A stretch of 64,000 bases of DNA from UBA11606 sp964513285 (GTDB lineage Bacteria > Actinomycetota > Acidimicrobiia > Acidimicrobiales > Aldehydirespiratoraceae). The first letter of the stretch is position 1. Every line of letters starts with the position of its first letter. Below, one piece after another: positions 1 through 7,676 of this stretch. Made by a program: the position numbers and the translations under genes. The stretch spans positions 1-64,000 of the forward strand of contig CAZEML010000002.1 of assembly GCA_964513285.1 (NCBI GenBank), written 5' to 3'. Below the pieces are notes generated by a model, which was not told the DNA's origin, did not search any database, and saw nothing but the letters and a program-made list of their open reading frames with translations.

Positions 1-970
1 CGCCGAGCGACATCTCCTCGACGGAGTTCGGGAACTGGTCGGGGTCCCAGCCGAGGCGATCGTCGCCGCGGTTGGCGTCGATCGAACCGAGGATCCCGCA
101 CGCCGCTGCCATCGCCACCTCGTGCTGGAAGTCGTGGCCCGACAGGGTCGCGTGGTTGACCTCGATGTTGACCTTCACCTCATCCTCGAGGCCGTAGCGC
201 TGCAGGAACGCGAAGCACGACTGCGAGTCGTAGTCGTACTGATGCTTGGTGGGTTCCTGGGGCTTGGGCTCGAGCAGGATCGTGCCCTCGAAGCCGATGT
301 GGTGCTTGTACTCGACGACCTGGTTGAGGAAGCGTCCGAGCTGATCGAGCTCTTTCGACAGCTCGGTGTTGAGGAGGGTCTCGTAGCCTTCGCGTCCGCC
401 CCAGAGCACATAGTTCTGACCGCCGAGCCGATGGGTGACGTCCATGCAGTTCTTCACCTGAGCGGCAGCTCGGGCGTAGACCTCGGGGTTGGGGTTGGTC
501 GCCGCGCCCGCCATGTAGCGCGGGTGACCGAACAGCCGGGCCGTACCCCACAGCAGGTCAACGCCGGTGCGCTCCATGTGGGCGGCGAGATCGTCGGCCA
601 GCTCGTTGAGGTTGGCGGTCTCCTCGGCGAAGGAGGAACCCTCCGGGGACACGTCGTGGTCGTGGAAGCAGTAGTACGGGATGCCGAGCTTCTCGAAGAA
701 CTCGAAGGCGGCGGCCATCTTGGCGCGAGCGGCCTCCATCGGCTCGAGGCCGGCGGCGAGCCAGGGGCGGTCGAACGTGCCGTCGCCGAACACGTCGCTC
801 CCCGGCCAGTTGAACGAGTGCCAGTAGCAGACCGCCATCCGGAGGTGTTCGGCCATGGTCTTGTCGCCCACGACGCGGTCGGCGTCGTACCAGCGAAACG
901 CCAGCGGGTTGTCGGACTCCGGCCCCTCGTAGGCGATGGGTTCGGGCACGGTCGTGAAGAATTCGGTCAT
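1..970 (-). CDS. xylA: xylose isomerase (3' end cut by window edge)
   Basis: Interconverts D-xylose and D-xylulose in the cytoplasm; class II xylose isomerase, two-metal TIM barrel. 323 codons are visible of a usual ~390, and the C-terminus runs off the left edge. Seen in order: FHDHDVSPEG (catalytic His/Asp), LLEPKPQEPTKHQYDYD with the metal-binding Glu, VNIEVNHATLSGHDFQHE, and GSIDANRGDDRLGWDPDQFP with the metal-binding Asp cluster. The ATG at 970 follows a purine-poor leader, and a perfect 16-bp palindrome lies 23 bp upstream, which suggests sugar-responsive repression. No xylulokinase or xylose transporter is visible on this side. Confidence 0.96.
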   Translation of the reverse strand, partial: MTEFFTTVPEPIAYEGPESDNPLAFRWYDADRVVGDKTMAEHLRMAVCYWHSFNWPGSDVFGDGTFDRPWLAAGLEPMEAARAKMAAAFEFFEKLGIPYYCFHDHDVSPEGSSFAEETANLNELADDLAAHMERTGVDLLWGTARLFGHPRYMAGAATNPNPEVYARAAAQVKNCMDVTHRLGGQNYVLWGGREGYETLLNTELSKELDQLGRFLNQVVEYKHHIGFEGTILLEPKPQEPTKHQYDYDSQSCFAFLQRYGLEDEVKVNIEVNHATLSGHDFQHEVAMAAACGILGSIDANRGDDRLGWDPDQFPNSVEEMSLG

Positions 971-993
971 CGATCCCCCCTGGATCACCGAGA

Positions 994-1009
994 ATTAGAG
1001 CGCTCTAAT
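994..1009. promoter_or_regulatory. palindromic operator upstream of xylA
   Basis: ATTAGAGCGCTCTAAT is a perfect 16-bp palindrome with a central CG, the form typical of LacI-family operators. It lies between xylA (minus) and the phosphotransferase gene (plus). The likely ligand-bound regulator (LacI or ROK type) is not in the window. Confidence 0.6.
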
Positions 1010-1067
1010 CCCTGCCATGACAGTAAACCCGGCCGGCCCGATGAGCAAGGACAGCTAGGTTCTCGCC

Positions 1068-2048
1068 GTGACCGTAGCCTTCGCCGACCTCCCCCGCCGC
1101 GCCCAACTCCATCGGCTGGCCGACGCCGCGGACCGCGCCCTCGCTCAGTACGACATCGGCACCCACACGCGTTCGCTGGCGGTCTATGAGTTCAACGCGA
1201 CGTACCGCATCGACACCGGCGAGGAGCGCTTCGCCCTGCGGATCAACGTCAACTCGCCCCATCGCGGGGCCGCGGTCCGGGCCGAAGCGACATGGGTGGC
1301 CGAACTCCACCGAACCGGGCTCCTCCGGGTCCCCGAACCGATCCGAACCCGCGACGGCGAGCCGTCCACCACGGTCGCGGTCGCAGGCCTCGACCACGAG
1401 GTCGGCGCGGTGCTGTACCGCTGGCTGCCCGGACCCGACCTCGGCTCGCGGGCCAGCGCGGCCCGCCTCGCGACGATCGGGCGAGCGATGGCGATCCTCC
1501 ACGAGCACACCGCGACCTGGATCCACCCCGAGCTGTCCGCTCGCCCGTCGGTCGCCTCACTGTTCATGGACGAAACCGATCACATCTCCGGCGACCCACG
1601 CATCGCCAAGGCCGACGCCCGCATGATCGACCGGGCGCTCGCCGAGCAGGAGCGGCTTCTCACCCCGGTCTTCGCGGGGCCGACCCAACTCCTCCACGCC
1701 GACCTCCACATGTGGAACACCAAGTGGGTCGACGGCGACATCGCGGTGATCGATTTCGACGATGCCGGGATCGGTGCCCCGCTCCAGGACCTCGCCATCA
1801 CGACCTACTACGTGCGCGACCGACCGGACGTGGACGAGGCGATCAAGCAGGGCTACGAGGAGGTCCGCCCGCTTCCGCCGCACACCGACGCCGAGTTCGA
1901 AGCGCTCGTCGCCAACCGAAACATCATGCTGCTGAATTCGATCATGACCAGCAGCACCGCGGACATGATCGAGTTCGTTCCGGAGTACACCACCCGCACC
2001 GTGCGCCGCATGCAGAACTGGCTCGAGACCGGCCGCTTCGAGCACTAG
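1068..2048 (+). CDS. aminoglycoside phosphotransferase/YihE-type kinase-like protein
   Basis: A 326-residue cytoplasmic protein with the kinase-like fold of the APH/choline kinase superfamily. The catalytic loop LLHADLHMWNTKW (HxDxxxxN, here with an additional spacing residue) and the metal-binding AVIDFDDAGIG are near residues 210-240. The N-lobe contains an FALRIN strand that could carry the ATP-binding charge. The substrate cannot be read from sequence; members phosphorylate small alcohols, amino alcohols, antibiotics or proteins. It is divergent from xylA and ends 78 bp before the first pilin gene, so it is probably its own unit. The GTG start at 1068 follows tctcgcc without a clear ribosome site. 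Confidence 0.75.
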   Translation: MTVAFADLPRRAQLHRLADAADRALAQYDIGTHTRSLAVYEFNATYRIDTGEERFALRINVNSPHRGAAVRAEATWVAELHRTGLLRVPEPIRTRDGEPSTTVAVAGLDHEVGAVLYRWLPGPDLGSRASAARLATIGRAMAILHEHTATWIHPELSARPSVASLFMDETDHISGDPRIAKADARMIDRALAEQERLLTPVFAGPTQLLHADLHMWNTKWVDGDIAVIDFDDAGIGAPLQDLAITTYYVRDRPDVDEAIKQGYEEVRPLPPHTDAEFEALVANRNIMLLNSIMTSSTADMIEFVPEYTTRTVRRMQNWLETGRFEH

Positions 2049-2126
2049 CGAGACGGACACGGCCGACTCATGTGAGCCGACGATCAGCCGAGTCTGAAGG
2101 TCGTTCAGCGCGCACGCGGAGCGGCC

Positions 2127-3089
2127 ATGCCCACGACACTCACCCCAACCCACCGACCGCTCGACGACCGTGGCTTCACCCTGCTCGAAGTGATGGTCGT
2201 CGTGCTCGTTATCGGGATCCTGCTCGCCGTCGGAATCCCGACCTACCTCGGTTCGCGGGCGCGGGCTCAAGACCGCGCGGCTCAGACGACGTTGCGCGAC
2301 GGGCTCGCCACCGCTGCGGTGGTCTACATCGATCACCAGACGTTCACCGATGCAGACCCGTCCGGGCTGGGCGAGGCCGAGCCCGGCATCACCTGGGTCG
2401 CGTCCCCCACCGAGTCGACCGACAACCTCGAGGTCAGCGTCGCGAGCACAGCGGCGGGAACGGCGTGGGGCGGCGCCGCGCGTAGTGACTCCGGCACCTG
2501 CTTCTACATCCGCACCGACGAGGCCGGTGTCACGACCTACGGCTCGTCGGACGCCGCCTCCTGCACCGGAGCGGCGGCACTCACCGCCACGGCCGGCGAT
2601 TGGTCTGGCGGAGCGCCGCCGGGAGTCACCGGCCTCGACAGCGGGTTCTCGCCACTCCTCCAGTCGAACTCGTGGAACACCCACAGCGCCGGCCAGACGA
2701 TGGACGGCTGGGAGGTCGTGTCGGGCAACGTCGACGGGAACCACAACAACCATGGACCGGTGGCGATCCCGGTCGCCGGCCAGTTCATCGATCTCAACGG
2801 CGGCACCGCGGGCCACATCCGCAAGACGGTGAGCGTCGCCCCCAACACCGACTACACGCTCACCATGGATCTCGCCGAGAACGTCTGGGGCGGGCCCGCC
2901 GTCAAACAATTCGAGATCATCTGGAATGGCGTCGTGGTCGACACGGTCGACGTCGACCTGCCAGCGAACACCGCCATCGTGTACTCGATCAGCCTTCCGG
3001 GTTCGCCGAGCAACCAAGCCGTCCTGGAGTTCCGGAGCCTCCACGGCAGCGCCCACGGACCGCTCATCGGCAACCCGATCCTCTCCTGA
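2127..3089 (+). CDS. type IV pilin with C-terminal DUF642-like domain
   Basis: A secreted surface subunit. Residues 1-16 are a prepilin leader ending in Gly; processing would be at G|FTLLEVMVVV, with the conserved Glu at +5 of the mature protein. A hydrophobic helix to about residue 42 follows, then a pilin globular part with a conserved Cys pair (GTCFYIRT and SCTGA). From about residue 182 to the end is a second domain: W..VSGNVD, GQFIDLNGG, AGHIRKTVSV, GGPAVKQFEI, GPLIGNP. This matches the DUF642/choice-of-anchor-C pattern, a galactose-binding-like fold. At 320 residues it is about twice the length of a normal pilin. It ends 3 bp before the next pilin, so the two are probably co-transcribed. 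No pilus assembly genes are nearby. Confidence 0.85.
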   Translation: MPTTLTPTHRPLDDRGFTLLEVMVVVLVIGILLAVGIPTYLGSRARAQDRAAQTTLRDGLATAAVVYIDHQTFTDADPSGLGEAEPGITWVASPTESTDNLEVSVASTAAGTAWGGAARSDSGTCFYIRTDEAGVTTYGSSDAASCTGAAALTATAGDWSGGAPPGVTGLDSGFSPLLQSNSWNTHSAGQTMDGWEVVSGNVDGNHNNHGPVAIPVAGQFIDLNGGTAGHIRKTVSVAPNTDYTLTMDLAENVWGGPAVKQFEIIWNGVVVDTVDVDLPANTAIVYSISLPGSPSNQAVLEFRSLHGSAHGPLIGNPILS

Positions 3090-3092
3090 GTC

Positions 3093-4040
3093 ATGCGCCG
3101 CGACGAGGGCTTCACGCTGATCGAAGTCATGGTGGTGATCTTGGTGATCGGCGTCCTCCTCGCCGTCGGGATCCCGACCTATCGCGGGGCGCGGGCGCGG
3201 GCCGAGAACAGCGCCGCCCAGTCGGCGCTCTACAACGGCTTCGTGGCGGCGTCGGTGGTGTTCGTCGACGAACTCGACTTCCTCGAAGCCGACAGTGCGG
3301 GGATGGCGGCGAGCGAACCGGGTCTCGCCTACGCCGACTCGCCGGCGCCGTCGACCGACGACGAACAACTCAGCGTCGCCTCGACCAGCGGCGGTTCGAC
3401 CTGGGGCGCCGCGGTGCTCAGCCGCTCGGGAACGTGCTTCTACATCCGGACCAACGGCACCGGCACCGTCACCTACGGGTCCTCCGACACGCTCGCGTGC
3501 ACCGGGGCGGTCGCACTCACCACGACCGGCAACGGGTGGACGACCACCGGCGGCGTCGGTCTCACCGGCCTCGAAGGCGGATTCTCGAGCGACTCCAGCG
3601 TCGGGGGCTACTGGAACACCCACAGCCCCGGGGCCCTCATCGGTGATGAATGGGAAGTCGTCGCCGGAACCGTCGATGCCCAGGTCGAGCACTCGTCACT
3701 CTTCACCTTCGGCGTCGAGGGCCAGTTCCTCGATCTCAACGGCGGGAACGCCGGCCACATCCGGCGAACGGTGACCGTGATCCCCGACACGGCCTACGAG
3801 CTGACGTTCGACCTCGGCGAGAACGTGTACGGCGGACCAGCGGTGAAGCAGATGGAGGTGATCTGGAACGGGGTCGTGATCGCGACGCTCGACGTCGACG
3901 TGCCTCAGCACCAACTGCAGCAGATCACGCTCGCGATCCCCGCCACGTCGGGAACCGAAGGGGTCCTGGAGTTCAAGAGCCTCCTCCCCAGCGCCCACGG
4001 CCCAATCCTCGGCAACCCGCAGCTCATGCCGGTCAGCTGA
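3093..4040 (+). CDS. second type IV pilin with C-terminal DUF642-like domain
   Basis: A tandem paralogue of the preceding pilin (315 residues). The leader is only six residues (MRRDEG|FTLIEVMVVI, Glu +5). The hydrophobic helix, the Cys pair (GTCFYIRTNG, CTGA) and the YGSSD motif are kept. From about residue 172: YWNTHSPG, WEVVAGTVD, GQFLDLNGGN, AGHIRRTVTV, GGPAVKQMEV, GPILGNP. The DUF642-like part is more conserved between the two than the linker. The start is 3 bp after the previous stop with no separate ribosome site, which suggests translational coupling. A perfect hairpin follows at 4044-4062. Inference: the tail domain is an adhesin or lectin displayed on or as the pilus. Confidence 0.86.
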   Translation: MRRDEGFTLIEVMVVILVIGVLLAVGIPTYRGARARAENSAAQSALYNGFVAASVVFVDELDFLEADSAGMAASEPGLAYADSPAPSTDDEQLSVASTSGGSTWGAAVLSRSGTCFYIRTNGTGTVTYGSSDTLACTGAVALTTTGNGWTTTGGVGLTGLEGGFSSDSSVGGYWNTHSPGALIGDEWEVVAGTVDAQVEHSSLFTFGVEGQFLDLNGGNAGHIRRTVTVIPDTAYELTFDLGENVYGGPAVKQMEVIWNGVVIATLDVDVPQHQLQQITLAIPATSGTEGVLEFKSLLPSAHGPILGNPQLMPVS

Positions 4041-4043
4041 GTC

Positions 4044-4062
4044 CGATCGCCTGAGGCGATCG
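4044..4062 (+). terminator. hairpin after the pilin pair
   Basis: CGATCGCC-TGA-GGCGATCG: a perfect 8-bp stem with a 3-nt loop, 3 bp after the second pilin stop. There is no U-tract, as is common in high-GC actinobacteria. It probably separates the pilin transcript from the TetR-controlled operon that follows. Confidence 0.6.
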
Positions 4063-4069
4063 ACCCGAT

Positions 4070-4152
4070 TTGAGCAAGTGATCAAGAAGTCCTTGACGCG
4101 CGCGTGCGCAAGAGTTGATCATGTGCTCAAATCTTCTTGAGCAAGTGCTCAA
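4070..4152. promoter_or_regulatory. three tandem 16-bp operators upstream of the small membrane/DCC/TetR operon
   Basis: Three inverted repeats of one consensus: TTGAGCAAGTGATCAA (4070-4085), TTGATCATGTGCTCAA (4115-4130) and TTGAGCAAGTGCTCAA (4137-4152, perfect outside the central AG). Starts are 45 and 22 bp apart, close to whole helical turns, so dimers would sit on one face. A candidate promoter (TTGACG at 4093-4098, GATCAT at 4117-4122, 18-bp spacer) overlaps the second site. The most likely binder is the TetR protein encoded at the end of the same operon (inference). Confidence 0.75.
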
Positions 4153-4171
4153 TCGACAGAAAGCAGCTGAC

Positions 4172-4609
4172 ATGGACTATCTGGTCGCCACCTACCTCGT
4201 GTACACCGCCGCCGCCCTGACCCTCACCGGGGTGCTCGCCCGCACCCTGTTCCGTCACGGCAAGGTGTTCCTCGACAAGGTCTTCGAGGAACAGGAGGGG
4301 CTGGCCGATGCGGTCAACCACCTCCTCGTCGTCGGCTTCTACATGCTGAACCTCGGGTACGCACTGGTGATCTTCCGCACCAACGACGCCGACACCGTGC
4401 TCGCCGCCACCGAGATCCTGGTCAACAACCTCGGCGTCTTGTTGGTGAGCCTCGGCGTGATCCACTTCGTGAACATCGCCGTGTTCTGGAAGCTGCGGAG
4501 CCGAGGCGAGGCCGCCGATCCGACCCCGCCGATCAACCCCACCGCACTCGTGCCGCCCCCTCCGCCCCCGGGTCAGGCCCCCTACAGCACCGCCCCGGCG
4601 CCGGCCTGA
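4172..4609 (+). CDS. small integral membrane protein, unknown function
   Basis: 145 residues, not recognised as a named family. Three hydrophobic segments are visible (about residues 4-24, 49-68 and 84-104), followed by a proline-rich tail (LVPPPPPPGQAP) that may be exposed in the cytoplasm or periplasm. The ATG at 4172 (MDYLVATYLV) is preferred to an upstream in-frame ATG at 4115-4124, because the latter lies inside the operators. The stop codon overlaps the start of the DCC gene. The shared operon with a DCC protein and TetR suggests a repressor-controlled membrane or redox function, not proven. Confidence 0.75.
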   Translation: MDYLVATYLVYTAAALTLTGVLARTLFRHGKVFLDKVFEEQEGLADAVNHLLVVGFYMLNLGYALVIFRTNDADTVLAATEILVNNLGVLLVSLGVIHFVNIAVFWKLRSRGEAADPTPPINPTALVPPPPPPGQAPYSTAPAPA

Positions 4610-5004
4610 TGGCGATCGACCGGCTCACCGTCGTCTACGACGAGGAATGCGAGCTGTGTCGCCGGTGCCGGCACTGGTTGTCGATGCAACAAACCCATCT
4701 TCCGGTCGAGTTCCTGGCGGCGGGAGACCCCGCCGCCAGGCAACGCTACGAACAGCTCAGCTGGTACCGGGTCGAGCTCATGGTCGTCGCTGACGACGGC
4801 ACGGCATGGGTCGGCCCCGCGGCGTTCGTGATGTGCCTGTGGGCCACCGTCCGGTGGCGGCGGACCTCCTACCGACTCCGCTCGCCGGCGTTTGCGCCCC
4901 TCGCCGAGTCGTTCTTCCACGGCCTGTCCTCCAATCGGGCGGTGCTCTCGGGCATGCTCAGAGACCATCGATGCGCTGACGACACGTGCGGAGCGCCCCG
5001 ATGA
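4609..5004 (+). CDS. thiol-disulfide oxidoreductase DCC family (DUF393)
   Basis: 131 residues with the family-defining YDEECELCRRC near the N-terminus (DxxCxxC), followed by W and the FLAAGDPAARQRYE segment that corresponds to the family's second conserved block. DCC proteins (YuxK/DUF393) are predicted redox proteins; few have a proven substrate. The ATG overlaps the upstream stop, and its own stop overlaps the ATG of the TetR gene (ATGA), so the three genes are translationally coupled. Two extra Cys (C-x4-C) lie at the extreme C-terminus. Confidence 0.85.
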   Translation: MAIDRLTVVYDEECELCRRCRHWLSMQQTHLPVEFLAAGDPAARQRYEQLSWYRVELMVVADDGTAWVGPAAFVMCLWATVRWRRTSYRLRSPAFAPLAESFFHGLSSNRAVLSGMLRDHRCADDTCGAPR

Positions 5005-5660
5005 CCACCGACACCGAGGAACCGACCATGGCCGAGGCGAAACGACGCACATCGAGTGCCGGCGACGAGACCCGAGCCCGCATCCTCGACGCCACCCTCG
5101 CCACGCTCGCCGACGTGGGCATCGCCGGCACCTCGGCCCGGGCGATCGCGAAACGAGGCGACCTCAACCAGGCGCTGATCTTCTACCACTTCGGATCCGT
5201 CGACGATGCGGTCATCGCCGCCGTGCAGCGGATGTCCGACCAACGGATGGAACGACACGCCGTCGCCCTCGCCGAGGCCGAGTCGTTGGTCGACCTGGTG
5301 CGGATCGCCAAGGACCTCCACGCCGACGACTCCCGCACCAACAACATGACGGTGCTCGCCCAGGCGTTCGCCGGCGCGGCCGGTGATCCCGACAACGGCC
5401 CGAAGCTCTACGCATCGCTCGAGTGCTGGAGCGACATGGTCACCGACTCGATCCGACGGGTCCTGTCCCCCTACCCGGCGGCGGCGATCGTGCCGGCCGA
5501 ACTCCTCGGCCAGTCGATCTCGGCGCTCTTCCTCGGCATCGAACTGCTGGCCGATCTCGATCCCGCCCGCGCCGACGCCGACCGGCTCTTCACCTCCCTC
5601 GAAGGAGCGGCAGTCGCGCTCCAGTTGATGCTCGACAGCGGGATGGGCACAACGGACTGA
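5001..5660 (+). CDS. TetR-family transcriptional regulator
   Basis: 219 residues. The N-terminal TetR helix-turn-helix spans about residues 22-68 (RARILDATLATLADVGIAG, TSARAIAKRGDLNQALIFYH). The C-terminal ligand domain is helical and unassigned. The start at 5001 is chosen because it overlaps the DCC stop (ATGA); in-frame ATGs at 4986 and 5028 are alternatives. As last gene of the operon behind three identical operators, it is probably an autorepressor. A 5-bp hairpin follows at 5664-5677. Confidence 0.88.
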   Translation: MTTDTEEPTMAEAKRRTSSAGDETRARILDATLATLADVGIAGTSARAIAKRGDLNQALIFYHFGSVDDAVIAAVQRMSDQRMERHAVALAEAESLVDLVRIAKDLHADDSRTNNMTVLAQAFAGAAGDPDNGPKLYASLECWSDMVTDSIRRVLSPYPAAAIVPAELLGQSISALFLGIELLADLDPARADADRLFTSLEGAAVALQLMLDSGMGTTD

Positions 5661-5663
5661 CCA

Positions 5664-5677
5664 GGGCCAAACGGCCC
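5664..5677 (+). terminator. hairpin after TetR operon
   Basis: GGGCC-AAAC-GGCCC, a 5-bp GC stem with a 4-nt loop, 3 bp after the TetR stop codon. There is no U-tract. It separates this operon from the Flp-pilin gene 80 bp downstream. Confidence 0.4.
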
Positions 5678-5757
5678 GGGACGCTCGTACTGAACGCCAT
5701 TCAAAACGGTTCGTTCGCCCCATCCAGCGTCCGACCGGACCGTTCGATGCCTAGCGC

Positions 5758-6537
5758 ATGACTCTGCGTGCCCTGTCCAAGCCGCGGCGAATCGACCGAG
5801 GTGCGTCCAGCCTCGAAACCGGATTGTTCGTCGCCCTGATCGCCATCACCGCCACCGCTGCGTTGACCAGCTTTGGTCGAAGTGCCGGCGGCGAAGACAT
5901 CGACACCGCCACCGAGGCACTCGGCGAAGAGCACGTCGACGTCAATCCCGGTTCGGACGCCTCGACCACCGCCGACGGCACCAACGCCACCGCGTCAACC
6001 GGTGCAGGCGGAAACAGCGGCGCGCTCGGCGCGGCAGCGGTCGGCGTCAGCAACACCGGCCTCGGCGGCACCGTGGGCGGCGAAGAGGTCGACGGCGACT
6101 ACTGGAACACCCACTGGCCCGGCGACATGATCGGTGACTGGGAAGTCCTCGCCGGATCGGTCGACGTTCACGCCGAAGAGACGCATCGGTTCAACTTCGA
6201 TGTCGAGGGTGAGTTCATCGACCTCAACGGCTACGGCGCCGGCCACATCCGCCGCACCGTCGACGTCCTCCCCGACGCCCACTACAACCTGTCGATCGAC
6301 ATCGGCGAGAACCCGGGTGGTCCAGCGGTCAAGCAGATGGAGATCATCTGGAGCGGTCAGGTGATCTCCACCCTCGACATCGATGTGCCGCGCGGGGAGA
6401 TCGAGACGTTCACTGTCCAGCTTCCGAAGACGGTGTCCGACGAGGCCGTGCTCGAGTTCAGGAGCCTGCTGGGGAGCAACCACGGTCCGGTGATCGACAA
6501 CCCGACGTTGACGTTCATCCCGAACCGCGACGACTGA
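5758..6537 (+). CDS. Flp-type pilin fused to a DUF642-like domain
   Basis: 259 residues. The N-terminus looks like an Flp/Tad pilin precursor: a basic leader ending RG, then ASSLETGLFVALIAITATAA, with Glu at +5 and a hydrophobic helix, the Flp pattern (normally ~60 residues in total). A low-complexity Ser/Thr/Gly/Ala linker (about 45-110) follows. From about residue 114 is the same domain as in the two type IV pilins: YWNTHWPG, WEVLAGSVD, GEFIDLNGYG, AGHIRRTVDV, GGPAVKQMEI, GPVIDNP. So one adhesin-like module is carried by two unrelated pilin classes within 4 kb. No tad assembly genes are in view. Confidence 0.82.
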   Translation: MTLRALSKPRRIDRGASSLETGLFVALIAITATAALTSFGRSAGGEDIDTATEALGEEHVDVNPGSDASTTADGTNATASTGAGGNSGALGAAAVGVSNTGLGGTVGGEEVDGDYWNTHWPGDMIGDWEVLAGSVDVHAEETHRFNFDVEGEFIDLNGYGAGHIRRTVDVLPDAHYNLSIDIGENPGGPAVKQMEIIWSGQVISTLDIDVPRGEIETFTVQLPKTVSDEAVLEFRSLLGSNHGPVIDNPTLTFIPNRDD

Positions 6538-6543
6538 CCCTCG

Positions 6544-7668
6544 TCAGGCCGGGGCCGCTGCGATCGAACGGCCGAGCGTCGCCAGATGCTCCTCGGCGTT
6601 GCCGAGCGTCAGCTCGAGCTGACGGGCGAGCAGGAAGTGTCGGTGCAGCGGATAGTCGCGATCGACGCCCACACCACCGTGCACGTGCACCGCGGCGTGG
6701 ACGACCCGGTAGCCGCCCTCGGCCGCCCAGAACGCGGCGATCGAGATCTGATCGTCGGCCGGGAGCCGAGCGTCGATCCGCCACGCCGCCTGCCAGGCGG
6801 TGAGTTCGATCGCCTCGGTGTCGATGTAGGAGTCGCCGGCTCGGTTCGACACGGTCTGGAAGGTCGCGATCGGCCGGTCGAACTGCTGGCGCTCCTTGGT
6901 GTAGGCCGCCGCCAGCTCGATCGAGGATCGGGCCGCGCCGGCCATCATCATGCACATACCGACGATCGCACGGCGGGCGATCCAGTGAACGATCTCGGCG
7001 CCGTCGGTCGCTCCCCCACCCAGCAACGCCTCGGCGCCGAGCGCGACCCCGTCGAAGGTGACGTGAGCCTGGGGTCGCCCGGTCGTGACCTGCACGCGCT
7101 CGCGCCCGACGCCGGCGGCATCGGCGGCCACGAGGAACACGCCGATCGAGCCGTCGTCGCGGCGGGCGGGGACGAGGAGCAGGCCCGCCTCGAGGCCGTG
7201 CTCGACCATCGGCTTCGCGCCGTCGAGCACGAACCCGTCGCCCTCGGCGCGGGCGGTCGTGACCGGTTCGGCGGGCGTGGTGCCCGGCTCGTAGAACGCG
7301 GCGGCCGCCACGAGCGAGCCGTCGGCGATCCGGGGCAACCAGGCCGCCTGCTGTTCGTCGGTGCCGAACTCGACAATCGGCATCGCGGCAGACACGATCG
7401 TCGACAACAGCGGAATCGGGGACGCGTGCGCGCCGGCGGACTGGAGCGCCATCGCGGTGGCGAGGAAGCCGAGTCCGGCCCCACCGTGGGCTTCGGGGAT
7501 CGAGGCACCGACCACCCCGGTCTCGGCCAAGGCGGCCCAGGCGTCGCAGTCGACGTGGTCATCGGCCTCGGCCAGCGCCTTGAGTCGATCATGGGTCGAC
7601 AGGTCGCCGAGGATCTGGTTGGTCAGGTCGAAGATCGCCTGCTGTTCGTCGTCGAGGGTGAAGTCCAT
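6544..7668 (-). CDS. acyl-CoA dehydrogenase (second of a pair)
   Basis: 374 residues, an FAD-dependent acyl-CoA dehydrogenase. The N-terminal helical domain begins MDFTLDDEQQ; the C-terminal domain has RQQFDRPIATFQTV (flavin/CoA-contacting Arg and FQ) and HVHGGVGVDRDYPLHRHF. It lies 8 bp downstream of a second acyl-CoA dehydrogenase gene on the same strand. Paired genes of this kind in actinobacteria (FadE types) often make alpha2-beta2 enzymes for steroid or branched acyl side chains; that this pair does so is inference. It converges on the Flp-pilin gene, with 6 bp between stops. Confidence 0.9.
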   Translation of the reverse strand: MDFTLDDEQQAIFDLTNQILGDLSTHDRLKALAEADDHVDCDAWAALAETGVVGASIPEAHGGAGLGFLATAMALQSAGAHASPIPLLSTIVSAAMPIVEFGTDEQQAAWLPRIADGSLVAAAAFYEPGTTPAEPVTTARAEGDGFVLDGAKPMVEHGLEAGLLLVPARRDDGSIGVFLVAADAAGVGRERVQVTTGRPQAHVTFDGVALGAEALLGGGATDGAEIVHWIARRAIVGMCMMMAGAARSSIELAAAYTKERQQFDRPIATFQTVSNRAGDSYIDTEAIELTAWQAAWRIDARLPADDQISIAAFWAAEGGYRVVHAAVHVHGGVGVDRDYPLHRHFLLARQLELTLGNAEEHLATLGRSIAAAPA

Positions 7669-7676
7669 GGCGCCTC

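Noticed and set aside
1557..3692. Minus-strand open frame of 711 codons over the kinase and pilins
   Set aside because: Antisense to the prepilin motifs and the APH catalytic loop; no motif of its own.
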